From the NCBI RefSeq assembly GCF_001550065.1, contig NZ_LRUB01000007.1:62001-126000 (forward strand): a stretch of 64,000 bases of DNA. The letters are read 5' to 3'. A model generated the notes under the pieces. That model saw only the letters and a list, made by a program, of their open reading frames with translations, did not search any database and had not been told where the DNA came from. Source of the DNA: Kordiimonas lipolytica. GTDB lineage: Bacteria; Pseudomonadota; Alphaproteobacteria; Sphingomonadales; Kordiimonadaceae. This document shows, one piece after another, positions 24,460-32,980 of this stretch; the first letter of the stretch is position 1; every line of letters starts with the position of its first letter. The position numbers and the translations under genes are program-made.

Positions 24460-27095
24460 TGGTGGATGTCCGGTCGGCGGCTTCCGCGCCCAAGCAGGAG
24501 ATAAGGCTGGAGGACTATGAGGCTCCAGCTTTTACCATTGAAAGCATCAATCTGATTTTTCGACTGCATGACGATTATGCAGAAGTAGAGGCACGTTCCC
24601 TGTTCCGGATGAAAAAGGGGGCAGGCAGCGAGCTCAGGCTTGACGGCGGGCCCTATATGGACCTGCTGGCGCTTGAAATCGACGGCTCCCCTGTGCCTGA
24701 CGACCAGTTCGTCAAATCTGCGGAAGTCCTGCAGCTGAGATCAGTTCCCGAAAAATTCGAGCTAGGCGTGGTAACGAGACTGCGTCCCAGGGAAAACACA
24801 CGGCTTGAGGGGCTCTATTTTTCCGGCGGCAACTTCTGCACCCAGTGCGAGGCTGAAGGCTTCCGCCATATCACTTATTTCCCCGATCGTCCGGATGTGC
24901 TGACGCGTTATCATGTTCGGATTGAGGCAGATACCAAAAGTTGCCCGGTTCTGCTATCAAACGGCAACCCAGGGCAGAAGGGTGACTTGGGCGACGGGCG
25001 TCACTTTGCGGAATGGAACGATCCACACCCAAAACCTTCCTACCTGTTTGCCCTGGTGGCGGGCAATCTGGCATGCCAGAATGACAGCTACACTACCGCT
25101 TCTGGGCGGCAGGTTGACCTGAACATCTATGTTTCAGAGCAGGACCTGGACAAGTGCGATTATGCCATGCAGTCGCTGAAGCGCTCCATGGCCTGGGATG
25201 AAGAAGTCTTCGGCCTCGAATATGATCTTGATGTCTATAACATCGTTGCGGTGTCCGATTTCAATATGGGGGCGATGGAAAATAAGGGCCTCAATATCTT
25301 CAATACCAAATATGTGTTGGCCAGCCCGGAAACTGCGACAGATGCCGACTTCGATCATGTCGAAGGCGTGATCGGCCACGAATATTTCCACAACTGGACA
25401 GGGAACCGGGTGACGTGCCGGGACTGGTTTCAGCTCAGCCTGAAAGAAGGACTGACGGTCTTTCGCGATCAGGAGTTTTCAAGCGACATGACGTCTCGTG
25501 CGGTCAAGCGTCTTGATGACGTTCGCGTGCTGCGCATGCTGCAGTTTCCTGAGGACGCCGGGCCCTTGGCACACCCTGTTCGTCCAGAAAAGTACATTGA
25601 AATCAATAACTTTTACACAACGACCGTTTACAATAAGGGCGCTGAAGTTATCCGCATGATGCACAGCATCATTGGGCCTGAGGCTTTCCGTAAGGGAATG
25701 GATCTCTACTTCGAACGCCACGACGGACAGGCGGCCACATGCGAGGACTTCGCTGCAGCCATGGAAGATGCCAGCGGGGCCGATTTGAAACAGTTCAGGC
25801 TGTGGTATTCCCAAGCGGGCACACCAAAAGTGACCGCGCGTCGCAGTCATGAAGGCCGTGACCTTATCATCACCCTTGAACAGTCGTGCGCACCCAGCCC
25901 GGGGCAGGGCGTTAAGCTGCCATACCATATGCCTATCCGACTTGGTCTTGTGGGGCCGAATGGAGGCGAAGTAACAGCAGACCTTGAAGGTGACGGTAAA
26001 TGGGAAGATGGCAGCTGTATTGTGAACCTAAGGGAAACCCACCAGTCGTTCCGTTTCAAGAACGTCCCTGAAGGAACGGTTCCCAGTATCCTCAGGGGAT
26101 TTAGCGCGCCTGTTGTGTTGGATCACGACCTGAGCGACGACGAGCTGGCCTTTCTGGCCGTGCAGGACAGTGATCCCTTTGTACGCTGGGAGTCGACACA
26201 AGACCTTTACAGTCGCTACCTTGTGAAACAGGTAAGCGAGGACGGCGAAGGGCACCCGCCTGAGTTGTTGCTTCAAGTCTTTACAGGGCACCTGGCCGAT
26301 AAGGCGACAGACCCAGCGTTGGTGGCCGAGTTGCTGACATTACCGGGCGAAATCGCACTCGGTCAGAAAATGGAAAGCCTGGCGCCGGAGCGTATTCACA
26401 CAGCACGCGAGACGTTGGCGAAGGCATTCGCTGATGCATCCTCAGAAAATATTATTGATCTTTATCAAAGCCTTAAGGCAGCGCAAGGCTATAGCCACGA
26501 GCAGGGCGCAAAGGCAAATCGTCGGCTTCGAAATGTCCTGCTGAATTATATTGCTTTGATGCCGGATGGTGAAGAAACGACCCAGCGTCGCTATGCCGAA
26601 GCAGATAATATGACAGACTGCATGGCGGCCCTGTCCCTGATATCGCACAGTAATTTTGATTGCAGGGATAAGGTCCTGCAGGAATTTTATGACAAGTGGC
26701 GCCAAAATGACCTTGTCATCGATAAGTGGTTTGCCGTTCAGGCACAGAGTAAACGGTCTGATACCGTGTCCAAAGTGCGAGAGTTGACGCAGCATGAGGC
26801 CTTCACATTCAAGAATCCAAACCGACTACGGTCTTTGATTTCCACTTTCTCAATGCTCAACCAAGTGCGATTCCATGAGAAAAATGGCGAGGGATACCGT
26901 TTCCTGGCAGAAATGATCGTTAGGGTAGATGAGCTCAACCCTCAAACCGCCGCGCGACTTGTTGCGCCCTTGGGGCGCTGGGGGCGCGTTGATGAGCCTC
27001 GAAAGGGTTTTATGAAAGATGCGCTGATGTCTGTTTTGAAGGTTTCAAATTTGAGCGATGATGTTAGAGAACTGGTTGAAAAATCGCTTGCATAA
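24459..27095 (+). CDS. pepN: Aminopeptidase N (M1 metallopeptidase)
   Basis: Zinc aminopeptidase releasing N-terminal amino acids from peptides. Zinc site HEYFH at residues 307-311 with the third ligand E330; exopeptidase motif GAMEN at 271-275. The length of 878 aa and the C-terminal helical domain match bacterial PepN. Cytoplasmic. Translationally coupled to the Lrp gene by TAATG. The 257-base gap after it (27096-27352) is A/T-rich and holds no gene that I can see. Confidence 0.97.
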   Translation: MVDVRSAASAPKQEIRLEDYEAPAFTIESINLIFRLHDDYAEVEARSLFRMKKGAGSELRLDGGPYMDLLALEIDGSPVPDDQFVKSAEVLQLRSVPEKFELGVVTRLRPRENTRLEGLYFSGGNFCTQCEAEGFRHITYFPDRPDVLTRYHVRIEADTKSCPVLLSNGNPGQKGDLGDGRHFAEWNDPHPKPSYLFALVAGNLACQNDSYTTASGRQVDLNIYVSEQDLDKCDYAMQSLKRSMAWDEEVFGLEYDLDVYNIVAVSDFNMGAMENKGLNIFNTKYVLASPETATDADFDHVEGVIGHEYFHNWTGNRVTCRDWFQLSLKEGLTVFRDQEFSSDMTSRAVKRLDDVRVLRMLQFPEDAGPLAHPVRPEKYIEINNFYTTTVYNKGAEVIRMMHSIIGPEAFRKGMDLYFERHDGQAATCEDFAAAMEDASGADLKQFRLWYSQAGTPKVTARRSHEGRDLIITLEQSCAPSPGQGVKLPYHMPIRLGLVGPNGGEVTADLEGDGKWEDGSCIVNLRETHQSFRFKNVPEGTVPSILRGFSAPVVLDHDLSDDELAFLAVQDSDPFVRWESTQDLYSRYLVKQVSEDGEGHPPELLLQVFTGHLADKATDPALVAELLTLPGEIALGQKMESLAPERIHTARETLAKAFADASSENIIDLYQSLKAAQGYSHEQGAKANRRLRNVLLNYIALMPDGEETTQRRYAEADNMTDCMAALSLISHSNFDCRDKVLQEFYDKWRQNDLVIDKWFAVQAQSKRSDTVSKVRELTQHEAFTFKNPNRLRSLISTFSMLNQVRFHEKNGEGYRFLAEMIVRVDELNPQTAARLVAPLGRWGRVDEPRKGFMKDALMSVLKVSNLSDDVRELVEKSLA

Positions 27096-27352
27096 AGGGG
27101 TGGTGATTCGCGTAATAAACGAAAATATGGCATGTGCCGTGTCTAATATGATAGCCATGTTAAGGATTGATAAACCTTTTTGCACTTTTTTGGCAGATTA
27201 ATTAGTCATTGATTTTTATATGCAAATGACAATCGGTTCGGTTTTCAGAATCTGATTCTAGTGCCGACGGCAAATTCGCCCGGACAATGTGCTAGTTATC
27301 GAAATAGCTGCAATCTATAATGGGCGCAGCCAATCACCAAAGAGAGAGTAAA

Positions 27353-27754
27353 ATGAATAAGAGTCCTGATCCAATTGACGTACATGTAGGGCAACGCGTC
27401 CGTGCGCGTCGCAAGATGTTGGGTTTATCGCAAACTCAGTTGGGTAATGAACTGGGCGTGACTTTTCAGCAAGTTCAGAAGTACGAGCGCGGTACCAACC
27501 GCATCGGTTCCAGTCGTCTTTTTAGAATGTCTACAACCCTTGATGTGCCTGTAGCCTATTTTTTCGAGGGTGCCGAAACTAAATTGCCTGGCTATAACGC
27601 CGCAATTGAAGGGATGGACGAAGACGCGTTCGAGCGTCAGGAAACCCAGGAACTTGTGGAAGCCTATTACCGCATCGCCGATCCGCGTATTCGCAAGAAA
27701 GTGTTGGGCCTCGCCCGCCTGCTTGCAAGCGGTGTGGACGAATACGGGATGTAA
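27353..27754 (+). CDS. XRE-family HTH regulator
   Basis: HTH_3 domain at residues 9-64 (VGQRVRARRKMLGLSQTQLG, then QQVQKYERGTNRI), followed by an acidic helical C-terminus. It resembles the small single-copy XRE regulators common in alphaproteobacteria. ATG 27353 with AGAGAG before it gives 133 aa; an upstream in-frame start adds 11 residues not seen in the family. Target genes unknown. It is convergent with the PEP-CTERM gene and shares the terminator. Confidence 0.9.
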   Translation: MNKSPDPIDVHVGQRVRARRKMLGLSQTQLGNELGVTFQQVQKYERGTNRIGSSRLFRMSTTLDVPVAYFFEGAETKLPGYNAAIEGMDEDAFERQETQELVEAYYRIADPRIRKKVLGLARLLASGVDEYGM

Positions 27755-27783
27755 AGCCCTCTCTGCTCGAGACTCTTAATTCA

Positions 27784-27818
27784 AAAGCGCGGCAATTGGG
27801 GGCCGCGCTTTTTCTTTT
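27784..27818. terminator. Intrinsic terminator after the XRE gene
   Basis: A 10-bp stem, AAAGCGCGGC (27784-27793) with GCCGCGCTTT (27802-27811), loop of 8, followed by TTTTTCTTTT. A shorter T run on the other strand lets it serve the convergent PEP-CTERM gene too. Confidence 0.88.
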
Positions 27819-27862
27819 AAAGACTTTTTTCTACGAAAGGCAGGTCCAATGGTCCGTTCTTC

Positions 27863-30310
27863 CTATGCCTTTTGTTTCTTGCGCTTTTTGCGTTCGCGGC
27901 GCGCTAGATAAACCAGCCCGGGAGCCAGCAGCAGGAAGCCTGCTGGTTCTGGCACAGACACGACGCGAATAACCGCAGTGTCCAAACTGGTGAGGATAAA
28001 GTCGCCAGGCAGGAACAGCCGACCACCTGAGATCAGGTTGACGAATTCGCCGTTCCCCAGAAGGCTGCCATCATAGCGAACACGCAGGGTGACCAGATAA
28101 TTGCCAGTGGCATCAAAAAGCGTGCCCTCGCCACTCTGCACAAGCAGGTTCGCACCAGTACCCAATTCCTGGCCATCCAACAACCAGACAAGCTCAAACT
28201 CAGATGTGTCGGTCAGGTTGCAAAGTGCTTCTGCTTCGAAGCTGGAGGCACAGCCATCCAGCTGGAAGTCTTCCCCTAGCAGTACCGCATCATAGGTGCC
28301 GGCTTCTGCAGCAAGCTGGGGTTCAGGGGCGGGCGTTGGCTCCGGGGTCGGCTCAGGTGTTGGTTCTGGCGTTGGCTCCGGGGTCGGCTCAGGTGTTGGT
28401 TCTGGCGTTGGCTCCGGTGTCGGCTCCGGTGTCGGCTCAGGTGTTGGTTCTGGCGTTGGCTCCGGTGTCGGCTCCGGTGTCGGCTCCGGTGTTGGTTCCG
28501 GCGTTGGTTCTGGCGTTGGCTCAGGCGTTGGTTCCGGAGTGGGCTCCGGTGTCGGCTCCGGGGTCGGCTCTGGAGTAGGCTCAGGCGTTGTGGGCGAACC
28601 AAGGTCCGGTGTTCCGTCGTTAGGTTCTGGAACAGGCGCTTCCGGTGTATCGTTCGGGTCTTCGGACGGCGTCGGCTCTGGCGCTGGGTCAGGTTCAGCC
28701 GCGGGCTCAGGGGTGCTTCCCGTATTGGACGTAGACGGTTGAGGGGTTGCCGCTACCGCCTCCTGGGTTGGCAAGCCTGCAGAAGCATCGGCAAAGGCAG
28801 CGCCTGGATCAATGATAGGTGTGTCGATTTCAAGCACACTTTCGACCGTGATATTCTGGCCGGCCGCTGGTGCAATTCGCTCAATAAAGTCAGCGACTTC
28901 TTCAGCCAGCTCTTCTTCAATTTCATCCGAGGGCTCAGGATAGATGATTACAGCGGTGATATAGGTGTCCTGGCCGCCCAGTTGTCGAAAGTTGATCCGC
29001 AGCGTGCCGTCAACCACCTCTACACGGGTGACAAGCATGTGGCCGGTGGCAGGTCCAGAGCCGCCAGAGCCTTCAAACTGCATGAATGGTTGTGTTGCAT
29101 CAAGCGAGAGGCCTGAAAGCCCGCTGATTGCTGCCGCGCCAATTGGGCCGCTGCCCAGATGCAGGTCTTTGCCTGCAGCATCAAGGGTTGACAAGAAAAG
29201 AGGCCCCGACGCGCTAGCCTGCAGACTATAGCTTTCAGCGTTAAAATCAGTGCTGTCACTGGTGGTGGCATTATTGTCATGGCCAGACCCTGCAGACAGG
29301 CGATCCGGGCCGTTAGTGCCCAGCTTCATTACGGGAACGAGATCATCTGTCGCCCGAGTGTCGACCATATTGACTTTGCCGCCATTACGCTTGACGTCCA
29401 CGCCGAATGGATACAGCGGCGACTGGCCGTTAGGGCGAGGGGCGGTCAAAATGACAACACGGTAGCGGCCGTTTGGAACATTGTTCGCAACAAATTGTTC
29501 CACGTTGCGGACACCATTTGAAAGGATGGACGGGCCGCTGTCGGCTGCTTCATCGCTCATGTGGTCGCCGACCAGCATCTTGCTCTCGGAACTGACGCGG
29601 ACAAATTTTTCATACGGCGTACCGCCGGATGGGCCAAGGTCCCAGCCCATCGCCCCTTCTGTCAGCTTGAAGTTATCGTCCAGCACGAAAGGCGCCATAA
29701 AGGCTGTCCAGTGCGTCCGTGCACCGGCTTCGATAATCAGGTTTGCAGCATCGGAGATGGTTGCCAGATCATAGTCACCGGCAGCTTCTTCGATTTTTGA
29801 AAGCAGGGCATCCATCCTGGCTTTAAGTGCGTCAGAATCGCCCATCGCCTGGTTTAGATAAGATTGCACGACCTGGAAGCCCCATTCGTCTACAGCAAGC
29901 GCCCCTTCAACGGCTTCATCCAGGGTGACCGTGGGGAAGGTCTCGATCCGGGCTTCAACCGGTGAGCGGATCAGGTCAGCACTTCTGGTGCCAGTTAGGT
30001 AGAAATCTGCCGCTTCTTCATCTGTATCCTGCAAAGGTGCTGTATCTTGCGTGCCGGAAACAGCGCTTCTCAGGGCTGGACGCACCACTCTCAAGCGCCT
30101 GATCCCGGGTATTTCAACCGGAGGCGGCGTGGTCATGACATATGTCGCTGGAGGGGGCAGCAGGCGGTCACCAATAACCGGTGGCAGCGTGTCGTCAAGA
30201 ATGCTGAGCTCGTCCTCCTGCTGCCAAGCACCATAGATCAGCGTACCTGTAGCGACTGCAGTGCCGGTCAGCAGGGTAGAGATAATGAGCGATTTGTTGC
30301 TTTTCAGCAT
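27863..30310 (-). CDS. PEP-CTERM surface protein with PEPT-repeat stalk
   Basis: 815-residue predicted exosortase substrate. N-terminal export signal (about 7-28). A long body of about 520 residues follows, without a family I recognise. Then a Pro/Glu/Thr-rich stretch with about 21 tandem TPEP units (about 575-660), a beta-rich domain (about 665-780), and the sorting signal: VPEP at 786-789, a hydrophobic helix, and a basic tail RRERKKRKKQK. That tripartite end is what XrtA, encoded at 47600, cleaves. The repeat would act as a flexible rod through the polysaccharide layer. Divergent from the CobT-like gene. Residues before about 60 contain repeated Pro. Confidence 0.85.
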   Translation of the reverse strand: MLKSNKSLIISTLLTGTAVATGTLIYGAWQQEDELSILDDTLPPVIGDRLLPPPATYVMTTPPPVEIPGIRRLRVVRPALRSAVSGTQDTAPLQDTDEEAADFYLTGTRSADLIRSPVEARIETFPTVTLDEAVEGALAVDEWGFQVVQSYLNQAMGDSDALKARMDALLSKIEEAAGDYDLATISDAANLIIEAGARTHWTAFMAPFVLDDNFKLTEGAMGWDLGPSGGTPYEKFVRVSSESKMLVGDHMSDEAADSGPSILSNGVRNVEQFVANNVPNGRYRVVILTAPRPNGQSPLYPFGVDVKRNGGKVNMVDTRATDDLVPVMKLGTNGPDRLSAGSGHDNNATTSDSTDFNAESYSLQASASGPLFLSTLDAAGKDLHLGSGPIGAAAISGLSGLSLDATQPFMQFEGSGGSGPATGHMLVTRVEVVDGTLRINFRQLGGQDTYITAVIIYPEPSDEIEEELAEEVADFIERIAPAAGQNITVESVLEIDTPIIDPGAAFADASAGLPTQEAVAATPQPSTSNTGSTPEPAAEPDPAPEPTPSEDPNDTPEAPVPEPNDGTPDLGSPTTPEPTPEPTPEPTPEPTPEPTPEPTPEPTPEPTPEPTPEPTPEPTPEPTPEPTPEPTPEPTPEPTPEPTPEPTPEPTPEPTPEPTPAPEPQLAAEAGTYDAVLLGEDFQLDGCASSFEAEALCNLTDTSEFELVWLLDGQELGTGANLLVQSGEGTLFDATGNYLVTLRVRYDGSLLGNGEFVNLISGGRLFLPGDFILTSLDTAVIRVVSVPEPAGFLLLAPGLVYLARRERKKRKKQKA
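28335..28586 (-). repeat. 21 tandem 12-bp repeats coding for TPEP units
   Basis: Counted on the plus strand as 21 consecutive 12-mers of the form GTNGGNTCNGGN. Variants form a higher order: a 36-bp block (GTTGGCTCCGGG, GTCGGCTCAGGT, GTTGGTTCTGGC) occurs twice in a row at 28335-28406, and related 48-bp blocks follow. This points to recent unequal duplication. Each unit is 4 codons, so copy-number change would alter stalk length but keep the frame. Confidence 0.95.
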
Positions 30311-30361
30311 CTCTGTTTCCTCAACAACGAAAAACTTGTCTCAAATTTAACTTAATACATC

Positions 30362-30387
30362 AAAATGACGTTTAACAAACGCATTTT
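30362..30387. promoter_or_regulatory. Inverted repeat between the PEP-CTERM and CobT-like genes
   Basis: AAAATG-A-CGTTT (30362-30373) mirrors AAACG-C-ATTTT (30377-30387) across a 3-base centre. Because the flanking genes are divergent, an operator is more likely than a terminator. Binding protein unknown. Confidence 0.35.
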
Positions 30388-30469
30388 TGTTGGTTTCCCT
30401 TGCTTTATTCGTGGTTTGCGGGCTAATCACTGGCCCATTATAGCAAGCCTTTTGTTCCCAGACTAAAGT

Positions 30470-31420
30470 ATGGATCGTAAAAACATGTTAACAGGCCGCC
30501 CCTTTGATGATCTTCGGGCCATTCTTGCCCAATTGCCTGATGCGGACGATTGTGCTGCAAAAAAGGTTCGAGAAGCCTTAGCCGGCAAGCCGGTAGACAG
30601 CACTAGCGGTCTGGCCGAGCTGGCTGCCTGGGCGGCAAGCTGGCAAGGTTCATCCAACCCCAGCATAGCAGAAAGCCATATCTGCGTCCTGGCCTCCAGT
30701 TATGAAGGGCAGGATACATCAAGCGTGACTGACTATATTGAAGCGACGTCCAAGGGGGCTGCAGCTGTGAACCTTTTGTGCGTTGAAAAAGGGATCGGTC
30801 TACGCGCTATCCAGCTTGCGCCAGAGATGCCCCATCCAAGTGATGGAGACTGGTCGGAGCAGGACTGTATGGCTGCTGTGGCCTTTGGTATGGAAGCAAC
30901 GGCAGCAGGCGGAAACATCCTCGGGCTAACGGACATGGCACCGGGCAATGCAGAGCGTGCGGTCGCAATTATTTTGGCTGTAAAAGGGCTGCAGAGTGAC
31001 GATACTCTTTTGGCGGCAGTAGACAAAGATTTTGCCAACAATGTGAAGGTGCTGCTGGCGCGAGTCCAAGGTGCTGAGGGTGATCCGCTTGAGGTTATGC
31101 GTCGGCTTGGTGGGCGGGAAATAGCTGCAGCCGTAGGCGCGCTTGTTGCGGCGCGCAGCCGCCGACTGCCAGTCCTGACTGATGGGTGGGCCGCGATAGC
31201 AGCTACTGTCGTGCTTGACGCGCTGGTTGATGGTGCGACAGGCCATGTGCTGCCAGCAGCAAGTGATAATCCCATGCAGGCCTTGGCTTGGCACCTGATT
31301 GGCAAGACGCCAATCGTGGGTCTGGAAATCGGTGGTGGGCCGGGCTGCGGCATTGCTATCGGCGTCTCTGTTCTGGGGGCAGCGTGTGCTATGCTGGGTT
31401 TGCGAGACCGGACCCAATAG
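30470..31420 (+). CDS. Divergent CobT-like phosphoribosyltransferase homologue
   Basis: Overall sequence and the N-terminal KP-x-GLAELA region resemble CobT, which attaches phosphoribose to dimethylbenzimidazole for cobalamin. However, three motifs usually conserved in CobT are altered. The FAxDHGV segment reads VLASSYEGQ (about 73-81), the GEMGIGNTT segment reads GLTDMAPGN (152-160), and the LGEGTGA segment with the catalytic Glu reads IGGGPGC (287-293). At 316 aa it is shorter than the usual 340-356. It may bind a related nucleotide without the CobT reaction, or be a degenerate copy. It lies just before the XrtA locus, and no other cobalamin gene is near. Confidence 0.6.
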   Translation: MDRKNMLTGRPFDDLRAILAQLPDADDCAAKKVREALAGKPVDSTSGLAELAAWAASWQGSSNPSIAESHICVLASSYEGQDTSSVTDYIEATSKGAAAVNLLCVEKGIGLRAIQLAPEMPHPSDGDWSEQDCMAAVAFGMEATAAGGNILGLTDMAPGNAERAVAIILAVKGLQSDDTLLAAVDKDFANNVKVLLARVQGAEGDPLEVMRRLGGREIAAAVGALVAARSRRLPVLTDGWAAIAATVVLDALVDGATGHVLPAASDNPMQALAWHLIGKTPIVGLEIGGGPGCGIAIGVSVLGAACAMLGLRDRTQ

Positions 31421-31577
31421 ACCCTCAGCATTAAACAGACTGCCCCAACATGGCCGGAAAGCAGGAATGCGCCAACAGTGGGAAGTTGTTGAATAAGAAC
31501 AATAACTTGCATTTTTGGGTGTAATGCCTAGGCTTCTCGGTAGGTGGGGAGTCGTAAAGTGGTAGGGCGTAATCGGG

Positions 31578-32975
31578 ATGGTTCGTATCTTTCGGCATTA
31601 TGTATCGCCAATCAAACTTGGATTGGCGGCCATTGATTTTCTGCTGATTTTTGCTGCTTCGATTGGGGCTGAATGGTTGCGTTACCAGTTTCTTGACCTG
31701 CCGCCTGACGTAGATTTCAGTTTGGCCGGATGGGTTGCCAAGGCCTTGCTGCCTGTTGTCAGCTTACCGGTCCTGCTTGGTGTTGGGGCTTATCAGACAG
31801 AGTCACTATCCGATTTTCGTATCTTCTGGGTTCGGCTGGCAGTGGGGTTGCTGCTGGCCGCCATGATCGTTGCAGCCGTGCTCTTTCTTGTGCCGGTTCT
31901 GCCACTCTGGCGATCCATCATGGTTTTGGCGATTATGACGTCCAGCATCGCCTTGATGACCTCGCGTGGCATTTTCATGAAGTTTGGAAGCCCGCATTTC
32001 CTGGGAAAAAGAGTTCTATTGTTGGGAGCTGGCGAAACAGCAGAAAACCTGCTTCAGTATACAGAAAAGGCTCGGGAATCCGGGATCAATATTGTCAAGA
32101 CGGTTGCGTTGCCGGGTGAGCGCGTACAAGTCAAGGATGCCGTGGAGTTGGAAGATATTTCCAGGCTTGATCAGTTTGTCCATGATAATCATATCGAAAT
32201 GATCATCGTAACCCGTGATAACGTGCAGACGGCTTTGCCCCTTGAAGCGCTTATAGCCAGTAAATTGTCGGGTGTAGAAGTGAAAGACAGATTGGCCTGC
32301 TATGAACAGATCCGGGGATATGTAGATGTCGGTTCGGTCAGTGCCGAATGGATCATATTCTCCGAAGGATTTCGTGGCGCAACCGGACTAGAAGGCGCTG
32401 CAAAGCGAATGCTGGACCTCACCGTGAGCTTGGTATTTGGCTTGTTGGTCAGCCCGCTTTTGCTGGCGGCTGCAATCGCCATCAAAATCACCAGTCGGGG
32501 ACCTGTGTTTTATCTGCAGGAGCGGGTAGGGCTGAATGGTAAGAGATTTCGGCTTGTTAAGCTTCGTAGTATGCGTGTTGATGCAGAGCAGGCTGGCGGC
32601 CCGCAATGGGCGGAGGAAAAAGACCCCCGTATAACGCCAATCGGTAATTTCCTAAGGCGCTCAAGGCTCGATGAAATGCCGCAGCTCTGGAACGTATTCA
32701 AAGGCGATATGAGCTTTGTTGGTCCACGCCCGGAACGGCCGTTTTTTGTTGAGCAGCTAGACAAGCAGATACCGTTTTTTCGGGAAAGGCACTGTGTGAA
32801 GCCAGGCATGACCGGTTGGGCGCAAATCCGATATCCATATGGGGCATCCGTTGAGGATGCACGTCGCAAGCTGGAATATGACCTGTATTATATTAAAAAC
32901 TATTCTTTGTTTCTCGACTTGTTGATTATCATCCAGACCATAAGGGTTATTCTTTTTCCGATTGGGGTAAGGTAA
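31578..32975 (+). CDS. XrtA-locus sugar transferase (undecaprenyl-phosphate hexose-1-phosphate transferase, EpsB-like)
   Basis: Initiating enzyme of repeat-unit synthesis, of the polyprenyl glycosylphosphotransferase type linked with PEP-CTERM loci. Four N-terminal membrane helices (about 12-32, 50-70, 85-105, 112-130), a Rossmann-like CoA-binding domain (about 135-265), one more membrane helix (275-297), and the catalytic domain with KLRSMR, SRLDEMPQLWNVFKGDMSFVGPRPERP-type segments (about 320-400). 465 aa. First gene of the main plus-strand exopolysaccharide block; no promoter is obvious in the 157-base gap before it. Confidence 0.92.
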   Translation: MVRIFRHYVSPIKLGLAAIDFLLIFAASIGAEWLRYQFLDLPPDVDFSLAGWVAKALLPVVSLPVLLGVGAYQTESLSDFRIFWVRLAVGLLLAAMIVAAVLFLVPVLPLWRSIMVLAIMTSSIALMTSRGIFMKFGSPHFLGKRVLLLGAGETAENLLQYTEKARESGINIVKTVALPGERVQVKDAVELEDISRLDQFVHDNHIEMIIVTRDNVQTALPLEALIASKLSGVEVKDRLACYEQIRGYVDVGSVSAEWIIFSEGFRGATGLEGAAKRMLDLTVSLVFGLLVSPLLLAAAIAIKITSRGPVFYLQERVGLNGKRFRLVKLRSMRVDAEQAGGPQWAEEKDPRITPIGNFLRRSRLDEMPQLWNVFKGDMSFVGPRPERPFFVEQLDKQIPFFRERHCVKPGMTGWAQIRYPYGASVEDARRKLEYDLYYIKNYSLFLDLLIIIQTIRVILFPIGVR

Positions 32976-32980
32976 GAAGT

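Noticed and set aside
28335..28586. CRISPR-like array
   Set aside because: Units are contiguous 12-mers with no spacers and code in frame for TPEP.
28296..28742. Plus-strand ORF rich in GSGV repeats
   Set aside because: It is the antisense shadow of the PEPT-repeat coding region; the minus strand has signal peptide and VPEP-CTERM.
30733..31512. 259-codon minus-strand ORF
   Set aside because: Antisense to the CobT-like gene; Arg/Ser/Ala-rich composition of a shadow frame.
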